Assembly (NCBI RefSeq): GCF_016316925.1
Contig: NZ_JAEEGB010000019.1
Span: 1-48,264 of the forward strand
Origin: Clostridium aciditolerans
Lineage (GTDB): Bacteria > Bacillota > Clostridia > Clostridiales > Clostridiaceae
DNA: 48,264 nt
Reading direction: 5' to 3'
The notes under the pieces were generated by a model. That model was not told the DNA's origin and ran no database searches. It saw nothing but the letters and a program-made list of their open reading frames with translations. Made by a program: the position numbers and the translations under genes. Shown in pieces: positions 36,494 through 44,772 of the stretch (position 1 is its first letter; each line of letters starts with the position of its first letter).

Positions 36494-37306
36494 TTATTTT
36501 AGTCCTATGAACTTTTCCTTTAACATTTTTTCACTAGGAGCTACCCCTAGTATTCTGCATATCGTTGGCGCAATTATTAATTGATTAACCTCAGAGCAAT
36601 CGGCATCAATAAATTGCTCTCCTATAGTCCACATAGGAACATGCCTTTCATCATCTTCTATTCCTCCATGAGTATAATCTTTGTTCATGCCATGATCAGC
36701 TGTGACAATAATATGGTATCCTTCTCTCATCCATATGGGAATATGATTTGCTAATACAGTATCAACTTCTATCGCTTTTTTCCTATATTCTTTAGAATCA
36801 CTAGAATATAAGTGTCCAGCTAAATCGATATTCATAGGATGTATTAACAAAAAGCTTGGATCATAAGTTTTTCTTATATATTCTGCATCTAAAAATAAAT
36901 GACTATCTGGATAGGCATCATCAAAGTAAAACATACCATTTTGGATATTCTTTGTTGGATCATTTTGAATCCTATCTTCTATATAATCGAATGGGGATTT
37001 GTTATAAAGCTCGCTTACCCAGTGGTATGCAGCTGCACCTGTTTTTAATCCTGCCTTTTTTGCTATACTAAATATACTCTCTTCTTTAGACCTTCTATTT
37101 ATATTGTTGTTGGTAATACCATGCTCTATGGGGTTTGTCCCAGTTAATATAGTCTCATATAAAGGTCTAGACATACTGGGAAGAGCTGATACTACCTTAT
37201 AAAATTGAGCTTTTTTCATTTCTACAAGATGATTCATAAATCCCATTCTAGATTTACCTGTCTCATAATTTAATCCATCTAGCACTACCAATATTAACTT
37301 ATTCAT
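36494..37306 (-). CDS. Alkaline-phosphatase-superfamily phosphodiesterase or phosphonate hydrolase
   Basis: Cytoplasmic metal hydrolase of 270 aa. The two-metal site is visible in order: VVLDGLN (Asp10), the nucleophile region LPSMSRPLYETILTG, PIEHGI, IDLAGHLY, TADHGMNKDYTHGG. This fits type I phosphodiesterases, nucleotide pyrophosphatases and phosphonoacetate-type hydrolases. No signal peptide, so it should act on an imported substrate. The start is ATG 37306 after GGAGGTCACA. It lies 31 bases after the transporter ATPase gene, so uptake and hydrolysis are probably coupled. The exact substrate cannot be read from the sequence. Confidence 0.85.
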   Translation of the reverse strand: MNKLILVVLDGLNYETGKSRMGFMNHLVEMKKAQFYKVVSALPSMSRPLYETILTGTNPIEHGITNNNINRRSKEESIFSIAKKAGLKTGAAAYHWVSELYNKSPFDYIEDRIQNDPTKNIQNGMFYFDDAYPDSHLFLDAEYIRKTYDPSFLLIHPMNIDLAGHLYSSDSKEYRKKAIEVDTVLANHIPIWMREGYHIIVTADHGMNKDYTHGGIEDDERHVPMWTIGEQFIDADCSEVNQLIIAPTICRILGVAPSEKMLKEKFIGLK

Positions 37307-37337
37307 TGTGACCTCCACTCATCTCTTTTCACTTCAT

Positions 37338-38363
37338 TTATGCTGAAAGAAAAATACATTGCTTCTTAGGTACAAATATATTTACTTTATCTCCTAATTT
37401 TATATCTTCACTGCCTTTAATATCATTATTAATAGCATCTATATTCATAATAAGATCATCTTTTCTAGCTTCATATCTTATTATGTTTCCTATTACTGAA
37501 ACATCCGTTACTTCACAGCCTTTTAATTTATATTCAGCTTCTTCTCCAAGTTCTTCTTTTGTTATTTGTATCACTTCAGGTCTTATTGCAACTTCATTAG
37601 TATTTATTCCAATCTTAAAATGTTGTTCAAATTCATTTTTATTAAGCACATTATAAGTTCCTATAAATCTTGCTACAAATGAAGTTTTAGGATTATTGTA
37701 TATTTCTTTAGGCGTACCGCTTTGTTCAATGATTCCATTATTCATTACATACACTTCATCAGAAATAATCATCGCTTCTTCTTGGTCATGTGTTACAAAT
37801 ACACTTGTTATATCCAGCTCTCTTTGTATTTTTTTAATTTGCATTTGTAAATTTTTTCTTATCTTTCTATCTAATGCACTAAGTGGCTCATCGAATAGTA
37901 ATATTTTAGGTTCTAATATTATAGAACGTGCTAAAGCAACACGCTGCTGCTGACCGCCTGACAGTTCATGAGGATATGCATGCATTTTATTTTCTAACTC
38001 TACTAAACTTAAAGCTTCTTTAACTTTTTTATCTATATCATTTTTGCTCATTTTTCTTAGCTTTAATCCAAAAGCTATGTTTTCATAAACATTCATATTA
38101 GGGAAAAGAACGTACTGTTGAAATACCATTCCTACATCTCTTTTTCTTGGTTCCATGTTTGTTATATCTACTCCATCAACCATGATGGATCCACAATCTA
38201 TGCTCTCTAGTCCAGCAATGCTTTTTAAAAGCGTACTTTTACCACTTCCACTTGGACCTAACAGTGTGATTAATTTTCCTTTTTCAATACTTAATGAAGT
38301 TTTCTTTAATACCTTTAAATCTCCAAAACTCTTTTCAACATCCTTTATAACTAAATAACTCAT
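37338..38363 (-). CDS. ABC transporter ATPase, PotA/FbpC type
   Basis: ATPase of 341 aa with Walker A GPSGSGKSTLLKSIAG, signature LSGGQQQRVALARS, Walker B ILLFDEPLSALD, H-loop THDQEEAM and a C-terminal TOBE-like domain. The group includes importers of polyamines, iron and 2-aminoethylphosphonate. It follows its permease gene by 12 bases. Confidence 0.92.
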   Translation of the reverse strand: MSYLVIKDVEKSFGDLKVLKKTSLSIEKGKLITLLGPSGSGKSTLLKSIAGLESIDCGSIMVDGVDITNMEPRKRDVGMVFQQYVLFPNMNVYENIAFGLKLRKMSKNDIDKKVKEALSLVELENKMHAYPHELSGGQQQRVALARSIILEPKILLFDEPLSALDRKIRKNLQMQIKKIQRELDITSVFVTHDQEEAMIISDEVYVMNNGIIEQSGTPKEIYNNPKTSFVARFIGTYNVLNKNEFEQHFKIGINTNEVAIRPEVIQITKEELGEEAEYKLKGCEVTDVSVIGNIIRYEARKDDLIMNIDAINNDIKGSEDIKLGDKVNIFVPKKQCIFLSA

Positions 38364-38375
38364 TTTATTCCACCT

Positions 38376-39167
38376 CTATTTTTGTACTTTTTTCACTTCT
38401 ATACTTTTACTTAAATTTAATGCAATATAAGAAATTACTAAGACGATTATAAAATATGTGGTAACCAGTGCACTTGCAATATGACCAGATTCCCTAAGCA
38501 TTTTATATAGCATTATTTGTATTGTTTCATAACGTCCGCCAATAAGAAGATTTACTAATGCAAATTCACCAAACAATGTTGAAAAGGATAATAAAATCGA
38601 AACTTTTATTCCTGGTAAAATATTTGCAACAACTACTTTTGTAAATGCTTGTATCTTTGTTGCTCCTAATAACTCACAGGCTTCAACTAATTGTTTAACA
38701 TTTATATTTCTTAAACTATTTCTAATTCCCTGATACATAAATGGAAGTATAAATACTGAATAAGCAAATATAAGCATCCATACTGAATTACCAAGAGTAT
38801 TGAAATATAATTTAATCAATGCAATTGAAAGCACTACTCCTGGAATTACATAAGGTAATAATACAATAGTTTGTAATATCTTTTCATACTTTGGTAAATA
38901 CACTGTTATTACAAAAAGTGCTAACAATATAGCAATCAAGCTGATTATTATTGGAACTATAGAGACAAATAAGGAACGCCCCATAGCATACCAGAATCTT
39001 GTATCAGAAAATAAACTTTTATACCAGTTTAAAGTATATGCTGGAGGTAATATTGTTTTATACCATTCAGTTGCAATCGAATATGCAAAGGTTGCTATTA
39101 TAGGAGTTACAAGATAGAGTATAAGTAATCCTATTATTACATAATGCAACCAACTTTTCTTTTTCAT
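38376..39167 (-). CDS. ABC transporter permease, PotC/PhnV type
   Basis: Permease of 263 aa with six hydrophobic segments and a cytoplasmic EAA-like loop in QLVEACELLGATKIQAFTKVVVANILPGI. It lies four bases after the partner permease. The pair follows the PotBC arrangement. Confidence 0.9.
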   Translation of the reverse strand: MKKKSWLHYVIIGLLILYLVTPIIATFAYSIATEWYKTILPPAYTLNWYKSLFSDTRFWYAMGRSLFVSIVPIIISLIAILLALFVITVYLPKYEKILQTIVLLPYVIPGVVLSIALIKLYFNTLGNSVWMLIFAYSVFILPFMYQGIRNSLRNINVKQLVEACELLGATKIQAFTKVVVANILPGIKVSILLSFSTLFGEFALVNLLIGGRYETIQIMLYKMLRESGHIASALVTTYFIIVLVISYIALNLSKSIEVKKVQK

Positions 39168-39171
39168 AATG

Positions 39172-40017
39172 TTATCCTCTCCTAATGTATTTACTCATTT
39201 TTTCATTTATCATCATGGCGCTTATTGTAGTTATTCCGAGTATTACTGCTAGCGCTCCAGCAAGCTCAGGATTAGGCATAATATCACCAACTACTAAGGA
39301 ACCGATTCTTATAGTTAGCAAATTATAATTCCTTCCTACTAATGCATAAGCAGTTGAATAAGCACCCATGGCATTGGCAAATAAAATACTTAAAGTTCCA
39401 ACTATGCTTGGAAGTAATACTGGTATTCCGATTTTAGCCCAGAATTGAGATGAGTTTGCACCTAATAACATTGCTGATTGTCTCCATTCTTTTTTTATGC
39501 CTAAAAATGATGGATATAAAAGCATTATAGCTAGAGGTATTTGAAAATATATGTAGACAATAACAAGTCCGATCCATGAATATATATTAAAACTACTTAA
39601 TGCATTTAATCCTAAATGCTTAAATAATAGAATAAACATACCTGTGTTTCCAAGAAGTATAATATATCCAAAAGCTAAAGGAACCCCTGAATAATTTGAA
39701 GTCATATTTAAAATTGTGATAATACGATTTTGTCCCTTTTCACTTAACTTGGAAATAGAATAAGCACATATTAAAGCAATTATAATTCCAATAAAACTAG
39801 AAATTAAGGATATTTGGATACTATTAGTTATCCCTTTTAAATAAAAGGCATTTGTAAGTGCAGTTTTATAGTTTTCTAAAGTAAAGCTGCCACTGCTGCT
39901 TTTAAAACTGTCTAAAATCATCATAATACTTGGTAATAACAAAAATAATAAAGTTACTACTGCAAAAGGTACTAAGGCTTGTACTATAAACAATAATGTT
40001 TTTTTATTTTTATACAT
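39172..40017 (-). CDS. ABC transporter permease, PotB/PhnU type
   Basis: Permease of 281 aa with six hydrophobic segments and the docking loop KKEWRQSAMLLGANSSQFWAKIGIPVLLPSI. It is the first permease after the binding-protein gene, from which it is separated by 77 bases holding a strong hairpin. Confidence 0.9.
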   Translation of the reverse strand: MYKNKKTLLFIVQALVPFAVVTLLFLLLPSIMMILDSFKSSSGSFTLENYKTALTNAFYLKGITNSIQISLISSFIGIIIALICAYSISKLSEKGQNRIITILNMTSNYSGVPLAFGYIILLGNTGMFILLFKHLGLNALSSFNIYSWIGLVIVYIYFQIPLAIMLLYPSFLGIKKEWRQSAMLLGANSSQFWAKIGIPVLLPSIVGTLSILFANAMGAYSTAYALVGRNYNLLTIRIGSLVVGDIMPNPELAGALAVILGITTISAMMINEKMSKYIRRG

Positions 40018-40051
40018 TTAATTACCTCTTTCTGATAGAGTAAATATGGTT

Positions 40052-40084
40052 TAGGTAATAAAAGATTTAATCTTTTATTACCTA
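40052..40084 (-). repeat. Near-perfect palindrome after the binding-protein gene
   Basis: TAGGTAATAAAAGATT (40052-40067) and AATCTTTTATTACCTA (40069-40084) are exact inverted copies around one base. As RNA it would form a long stem that could protect the binding-protein mRNA, much like the stem at 15951. Confidence 0.7.
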
Positions 40085-40094
40085 TGTAAGATAA

Positions 40095-41189
40095 CTATTT
40101 TATATTAACTAAAACTTGCTCTTGCCATAATTGTGGAAGAGTTGTTTTTGTTTTGTTCCATGCATTATAGTCTACTGATTTAACATTTTTATATTGATCA
40201 TCTGGTAATAACTTTGCTTTAACATCATCTGGAAGTTTAACATCTGTTCTAACAGGTTTAGCATATCCTTTTGCTAAGTTAATTTGTCCTTCATCACTGA
40301 AAATATATTCACGAGTTAACTTTGCAGCATTAGGATGTGGAGCATATTTATTTATTATAGTTGTATATCCTGTACGAATACTTCCTTCTTGTGGAATACA
40401 TACATCAAATCTCTTTGCATCAATCTTATCTCTATAACCTAATCCATTAAAATCCCATACTAGAGTAACTTGAACTTCTCCTTTTTCAACACTTGCTAAA
40501 TCATTTTTATTAATAACCAATCTTCCCTGCTTAGCAAGTTTTGCAAAGAAATCAAGACCTGGTTGAATATTATTTTCATCTCCGCCAAAAGCTCTAGCAG
40601 CTGCTAAAACAGCCATTTGTGATTGATTACCACCAGCTACGTCATCTATAGTTACTTTATAATCTCCATTTAAAATATCATGGAAAGATTTTGGAGGGTT
40701 TTTAACTAAATCTTTATTTGTTAAAATAGCCATTGTTCCTGTATAAGCTACCATCCAGTTACCATCTTTGTCCTTTGCCCAATCAGGTACACTGTTCCAG
40801 TGTGAAGTCTTATATGGTTGTGCTACCCCTTTTTCTACTGCTATAGGAGCAAACGCTGCACCCATGTCACCAATATCAGCTGTAGCGTTGTTCTTTTCAG
40901 CGTCAAATTTTGCAATCTCTTCAGCACTTGATAAATCTGTATCTGAATGATTAAGTGAATATTTTACTTTTAAGTCATTCCATGTATCCTTCCAGTCTGC
41001 CCAACTATCTGGCATACCAACACTAACAACTTGTCCTTCTTTCTTCGCTAAGTTAGTTAATTCTTCAACACTAACATTTTGTTGTGTTGGCTTGTTTGCA
41101 CTTTCTTGTACCTTTGATCCACAGCCAACCATTGAAGTAGCTATAATAGTTGATGCAAATAATACCGTTAAAACTTTTTTAATATTCAT
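40095..41189 (-). CDS. ABC transporter substrate-binding lipoprotein (PhnS/AfuA-like)
   Basis: Surface lipoprotein of 364 aa with lipobox MVGC (Cys near 23). The mature part is SBP_bac_6-like: LAKKEGQVVSVGMPDSWADWKDTWNDL, then AYTGTMAILTNKDLVKNPPKSFHDIL, and the C-terminal ANAAKLTREYIFSDEGQINLAKGYA-type segment (here with HPNAAKL). The family binds iron, small phosphate-bearing or phosphonate ligands. With two phosphoester hydrolases in the operon, an organophosphate or phosphonate ligand is the best guess. Confidence 0.88.
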   Translation of the reverse strand: MNIKKVLTVLFASTIIATSMVGCGSKVQESANKPTQQNVSVEELTNLAKKEGQVVSVGMPDSWADWKDTWNDLKVKYSLNHSDTDLSSAEEIAKFDAEKNNATADIGDMGAAFAPIAVEKGVAQPYKTSHWNSVPDWAKDKDGNWMVAYTGTMAILTNKDLVKNPPKSFHDILNGDYKVTIDDVAGGNQSQMAVLAAARAFGGDENNIQPGLDFFAKLAKQGRLVINKNDLASVEKGEVQVTLVWDFNGLGYRDKIDAKRFDVCIPQEGSIRTGYTTIINKYAPHPNAAKLTREYIFSDEGQINLAKGYAKPVRTDVKLPDDVKAKLLPDDQYKNVKSVDYNAWNKTKTTLPQLWQEQVLVNIK

Positions 41190-41220
41190 TAAAAGACCCT
41201 CCTAAAATATATAATTAAAT

Positions 41221-42036
41221 TTATATTTTTATAAAACTTGGTTTTCTGTTCTTAAATGTTGTAATTTCTTTAAATCCAATTTCTTTAAGTTCTTTTATTG
41301 CTTTATCAAAATCTGCACATAAGTCCTTTGCAACATGTGCATCTGAGCCTACTGTAATAATTCTTCCCCCAAGCTCATAATATCTTTTTAGTATTTGCGT
41401 GCTCGGATGCATAGAGTTAAGTTTATATCTTAATCCTGAGGTATTAAGTTCAATTCCTTTTCCCTTGCTTATTATTATTGTCAATATCTCATCTATGATA
41501 TCTTTATAATCTTCATATCTTAATATCTTGTCTTTAAAATTACCATATCTAACTACAAAATCTAAATGTCCATATACATCACAGTTATCAAAATTCTCAA
41601 CAGTTTTCTTTAGATTTTCGAAATATATTTTATATCCTTCCTGCTGACTGTTTTCTCTAAATAAACCACCTTTATCAAGTTCTAAACCTTCGAAAGCATG
41701 CATTGAGCATATTACGAAATCAAAGGGATATGTATTTAACAGTTCATTATATCTATCATTTAAATGTGGTAAGTTGGGTTGATACCCGATTTCAATTCCC
41801 ATTAAAATATCAATTTTTTTATAGTAATCTCTAAGGCTTTCAATTTTTTTTATGTATTCTTCAAAGTTTATTTCAAATAATATTTTTTTACTTGGGTAAT
41901 CAAAATCTACATGATCTGTAAATATTACTTCTTTTAAACCTAGTTCTATTGCTCTGCTTACAAGTTCCTCCGCTGGTGTATTACAGTCACCTGAGAATTC
42001 TGTATGTACATGGTAGTCAGGAATAATGTTCATCAT
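41221..42036 (-). CDS. PHP-domain phosphoesterase (HisJ/histidinol-phosphatase type)
   Basis: Cytoplasmic metal-dependent phosphatase of 271 aa. The PHP motifs are DYHVHTEFSGD, FTDHVDF, GIEIGYQ, CSMHAFEG, YGHLDFVVRYG and VGSDAHVAKDL. Length and motifs match the HisJ histidinol-phosphatase family, but no his genes are near. As the first gene of an importer operon it probably removes phosphate from the imported substrate or a product. GAGGAGGTAA precedes two adjacent ATG codons; either could be the start. Confidence 0.85.
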   Translation of the reverse strand: MMNIIPDYHVHTEFSGDCNTPAEELVSRAIELGLKEVIFTDHVDFDYPSKKILFEINFEEYIKKIESLRDYYKKIDILMGIEIGYQPNLPHLNDRYNELLNTYPFDFVICSMHAFEGLELDKGGLFRENSQQEGYKIYFENLKKTVENFDNCDVYGHLDFVVRYGNFKDKILRYEDYKDIIDEILTIIISKGKGIELNTSGLRYKLNSMHPSTQILKRYYELGGRIITVGSDAHVAKDLCADFDKAIKELKEIGFKEITTFKNRKPSFIKI

Positions 42037-42116
42037 TTACCTCCTCTTAAGATTCATTGTCTAATTGTATTATAAAAACTATTTGTTAAATCAAGATTAT
42101 GTAAATGTTACTCTAT

Positions 42117-42151
42117 GTTTGTTTTGTGTTAATTTGTTTGTTTTAATGTTG
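42117..42151. promoter_or_regulatory. Tandem GTTTGTTTT repeats, candidate DeoR operator
   Basis: GTTTGTTTTG (42117-42126) and GTTTGTTTTA (42136-42145) repeat at 19 bases, followed by a weaker GTTGTTTTT (42148 onward). They lie about 80 bases before the PHP gene. DeoR-family proteins often bind T/G-rich direct repeats. The rest of 42037-42426 holds copy D of the dispersed palindrome, a promoter for the MarR gene, and no other gene. Confidence 0.45.
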
Positions 42152-42260
42152 TTTTTCAAATAAATATCAACACTAAAACAATATAGTTTTACTAGAGAAA
42201 TAGTATGTTTTAATTGTTTAAAAGAATATAATGTTAAGATAGAGTTGTAATAAAATAAAG

Positions 42261-42306
42261 AAAGCATGTATCACTCATAACATTTTTATTATAAGTTACA
42301 TGCTTT
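42261..42306. repeat. Dispersed palindromic element, copy D
   Basis: AAAGCATGTA (42261-42270) pairs with TACATGCTTT (42297-42306); the middle holds CATAACATTT and TTATAA as in copy B. Unlike the other copies it lies between divergent genes, upstream of both, so it is not a simple gene-end terminator. Confidence 0.7.
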
Positions 42307-42352
42307 TTCTGCTATATGAGTTTATAATCAGATGAATATATTAGGAAATAAT

Positions 42353-42381
42353 TTGACTTTTTATCCACTTCATTATATTAT
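42353..42381 (+). promoter_or_regulatory. Promoter of the first MarR gene
   Basis: TTGACT (42353-42358), a 17-base spacer and TATTAT (42376-42381) make a good sigma-A promoter 45 bases before the ATG. GGGGG follows as the ribosome site. Confidence 0.65.
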
Positions 42382-42426
42382 TCAAAGTAAATAATACTCT
42401 GTACCCGAAAGGGGGAAATACCTATA

Positions 42427-42852
42427 ATGAATAAAGATGATTACATTTCTCGTGCACAAAAGGCATTATTGAATACAAGTGCAAAAATTGCTGAAAGACT
42501 TAGAAATGTGGATGAGTTTGGAGTAACTGAAACTCAGTTTAGAGTGTTAGAGTTGTTAGCAAAAAATGAAGCACATAAAGTTACTGATTTAGCTGAAAAA
42601 ATGGGAGTGAAGCCAAGTGCCGTTACAACAATGATTGATAGACTGGCTAATAATGGACTGGTTTCTCGCCGTCATGATGATAATGATAGAAGAGCTGTAC
42701 TACTATCTATAACCGAGGAAGGTCGGGAAGTGATAAGAAAATTCGAAGAAAAATGTCGTGGCATGATAAAGGGATATCTTTCACATTTAGAGCTAAATGA
42801 ACTGGAAGCTTTAGCTACAATTTATGAGAAAATGGAGAATATTGATATATGA
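42427..42852 (+). CDS. MarR-family transcription regulator
   Basis: Regulator of 141 aa with the MarR winged helix: TETQFRVLELLAKNEAHKVTDLAEKMGVKPSAVTTMIDRLANNGLVSRRHDDNDRRAVLLSITEEG. The wing Asp-Arg-Arg (DNDRR) is conserved. It converges on a second MarR gene, and the two frame the structured element at 42864-42966. No transport or enzyme gene is next to it on the same strand, so its target is unknown; the RND operon is one candidate. Confidence 0.93.
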   Translation: MNKDDYISRAQKALLNTSAKIAERLRNVDEFGVTETQFRVLELLAKNEAHKVTDLAEKMGVKPSAVTTMIDRLANNGLVSRRHDDNDRRAVLLSITEEGREVIRKFEEKCRGMIKGYLSHLELNELEALATIYEKMENIDI

Positions 42853-42863
42853 AGTGGAAACTT

Positions 42864-42966
42864 GAATCAGATGGGGTTTTGTCTACGACCCTGGGCTTTG
42901 CCCGTTAAATACCATTTAGGCATTTAACCCCCACCTGATTCTTAGTTGAACGAATCCAGGGACGTA
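42864..42966. ncRNA. Structured intergenic element with overlapping long inverted repeats
   Basis: GAATCAGATGGGG (42864-42876) pairs with CCCCACCTGATTC (42929-42941), with one A-C mismatch. Inside its loop, TACGACCCTGG (42884-42894) can pair 10 of 11 with CCAGGGACGTA (42956-42966), which lies beyond the first stem; the two helices together make a pseudoknot-like layout. Two small hairpins (GGGC-TTT-GCCC near 42893-42903 and TTAAAT/ATTTAA near 42905-42927) fill the middle. It is clearly GC-richer than its surroundings, and no T-run follows. Orientation is not known. Confidence 0.5.
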
Positions 42967-42974
42967 ACCGCTCT

Positions 42975-43415
42975 TTACTCTAATCGTTTTAGTATACACT
43001 CCGTAATTTCTAATGAGTTTAACAATGTTGTTAAATCCTCCTCAGATAAGGCTATAAGCTTACGGCTTAGATTTTCCTTAAGTACTTCAGATAAGTTTTT
43101 ACAATATTCATTACCATTTTCGGTAATATTAATGTTTATGGTTCTTCTATCCTTATCGTTATAAATTCTATATACAAGGCCATTTTTGGCTAGTTTGTCT
43201 AAAATAATTGTCATTTGCGGCTTTGAAATAGTAAGTTTTCTACATATTTCAGAAATTGATAAACTTCCTTCTTCCTGAAGTATTCCCAATACCATTAATT
43301 GATTTATAGATATTATTCCGCTTGATGGTAGGCCAAGCCTAGCAATTTTTTTTATTATTATTGGGCCAACAGCAAGTAATTTTTCAGATAAAAGATGAAT
43401 AGATTCTTTACACAT
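42975..43415 (-). CDS. MarR-family transcription regulator, probable regulator of the RND operon
   Basis: Regulator of 146 aa with the MarR winged helix ISEICRKLTISKPQMTIILDKLAKNGLVYRIYNDKDRRTININITENG, including the DKDRR wing. AGGAGG precedes the ATG. It lies downstream of the RND efflux genes in the same direction, after a hairpin, an arrangement common for a pump repressor. The 17-bp iterons at 47871-47955 would be its natural target. Confidence 0.92.
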   Translation of the reverse strand: MCKESIHLLSEKLLAVGPIIIKKIARLGLPSSGIISINQLMVLGILQEEGSLSISEICRKLTISKPQMTIILDKLAKNGLVYRIYNDKDRRTININITENGNEYCKNLSEVLKENLSRKLIALSEEDLTTLLNSLEITECILKRLE

Positions 43416-43441
43416 ATAGCATCCTCCTAAAGCTTAGATTT

Positions 43442-43481
43442 AAAATGCGTTGACTTTATAATTATAAGATCAACGCATTTT
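43442..43481 (-). terminator. Hairpin after the efflux operon
   Basis: AAAATGCGTTGA (43442-43453) and TCAACGCATTTT (43470-43481) pair perfectly across a 16-base loop. It lies between the adaptor gene and the MarR gene and may lower read-through. Confidence 0.65.
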
Positions 43482-43521
43482 GTTAAAAAATTTTGATATT
43501 GATATTTAATAGCTGAAAGAC

Positions 43522-44772
43522 TTATTTTGCTACGGTAATCTTGTCTCCATTACTTAGTATGTTTTGGCCTTCGATAATTACATCTGTGCCTTCTTTTATA
43601 TTTCCAGTTATCTCTGTAACTTTTTCATTGGAAATACCAACATCAACAGATGATTTTTTAACCTTTCCATTATCAGCTATATAAAGATAATTTACATTGT
43701 TCTCCATTTTAACTGCTTCATTTGGAACAGTTAAGATATTATCCTTACTTTCGGCTGGCAAAGATACTTTAGCAAACATACCAGCTTTTAACTCGCCATT
43801 TGAGTTATCAATTTTTACTTTTACAAGATAAGAGTTATCTTTTGAGTTAGAGTTAGGACTAATTTTATCTATCACTCCAGTTACCTTCTTACCGTCTAAT
43901 GCATTTATAGTTACTTGTACCGACTGTCCAATTTGAACTTTTCCAACTACTGTATCTGGTACACTTACCTCTGCAATAAAGCTGCTGCTGTCTATTATAG
44001 TAACTGAGCCAGATTGACCACCAGCAAGTTGACCTGCCTTAACATCTTTAGCGGATACTACTCCAGCAATAGGTGAAGTTACGGAAGCATTATTTAATTG
44101 AACCTGTACAGCATTTACTCCTGCTTGTGCTTGTGCAACCTGTGCTGCTGCAGCTTGTATAGATTGTGGACCAGACTTTTCTATTAAAAGATTTAAGTTG
44201 TCTTGAGCGGCCTTTAAATCTAAAGAAGAGTTATCGTATCTTAGTTTTGCATTATCTAAATCCTGTTTAGAAATAGCCTCAGCATCATATAATTTTTGCA
44301 TCTTATCATAGTTATCTTTGGCGTTATTATAAGCAATCTGTGACTTATCAACAGCTTGCTGTGAAGATGTTATTTGTTGTTGAAGTCCAGAATCACTTGT
44401 TCTAGCTAAATTAGCATTTGAGGCTGCTAAGGCTGCCTGTTGAGATTGAAGCTGTGCTTGAAGTTCAGCGTCATCTAGTGTAAATAATACCTGTCCTGCT
44501 GTAACCTTATCTCCTATATCTACATTTACACTAGCAACCTTTCCACCGGTTTTAGGAAAGATTGTTACCTCCTGCACAGGACTTAATTTACTTGCATACT
44601 CTACTTCAGTAGATATTGAGCCAACAGCTACTTTTGCTACTTTTACATTTTTAACCTCTTGCTTTTCTTCTACTTTTTTGGTTTTACCAAAAATAGAAGT
44701 ACATCCAAAAATAATAAGTATTAAAACAACACCTATTATTAAGTTCTTTTTATTTAAGCCATTAAGCTTCAT
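43522..44772 (-). CDS. RND efflux adaptor (membrane fusion protein, HlyD/AcrA type)
   Basis: Periphery-facing adaptor of 416 aa. One N-terminal hydrophobic segment (LIIGVVLILIIFGC) ends in a Cys that may be a lipid site, though the Phe at -2 is not ideal. The lipoyl-like half motifs PKTGGKVASVNVDIGDKVTAGQVLFTLD and VTSPIAGVVSAKDVKAGQLAGG flank a coiled-coil hairpin (about 110-215, Gln/Ala-rich). The beta-barrel domain follows. The start is ATG 44772 after GGGGG, overlapping the pump gene end by 11 bases; an upstream in-frame ATG at 44814 is less likely. Confidence 0.9.
   Translation of the reverse strand: MKLNGLNKKNLIIGVVLILIIFGCTSIFGKTKKVEEKQEVKNVKVAKVAVGSISTEVEYASKLSPVQEVTIFPKTGGKVASVNVDIGDKVTAGQVLFTLDDAELQAQLQSQQAALAASNANLARTSDSGLQQQITSSQQAVDKSQIAYNNAKDNYDKMQKLYDAEAISKQDLDNAKLRYDNSSLDLKAAQDNLNLLIEKSGPQSIQAAAAQVAQAQAGVNAVQVQLNNASVTSPIAGVVSAKDVKAGQLAGGQSGSVTIIDSSSFIAEVSVPDTVVGKVQIGQSVQVTINALDGKKVTGVIDKISPNSNSKDNSYLVKVKIDNSNGELKAGMFAKVSLPAESKDNILTVPNEAVKMENNVNYLYIADNGKVKKSSVDVGISNEKVTEITGNIKEGTDVIIEGQNILSNGDKITVAK

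Noticed and set aside
42946-43164. Plus-strand ORF of 72 aa
   Set aside because: It is opposite the second MarR gene, which has a clear winged-helix motif.
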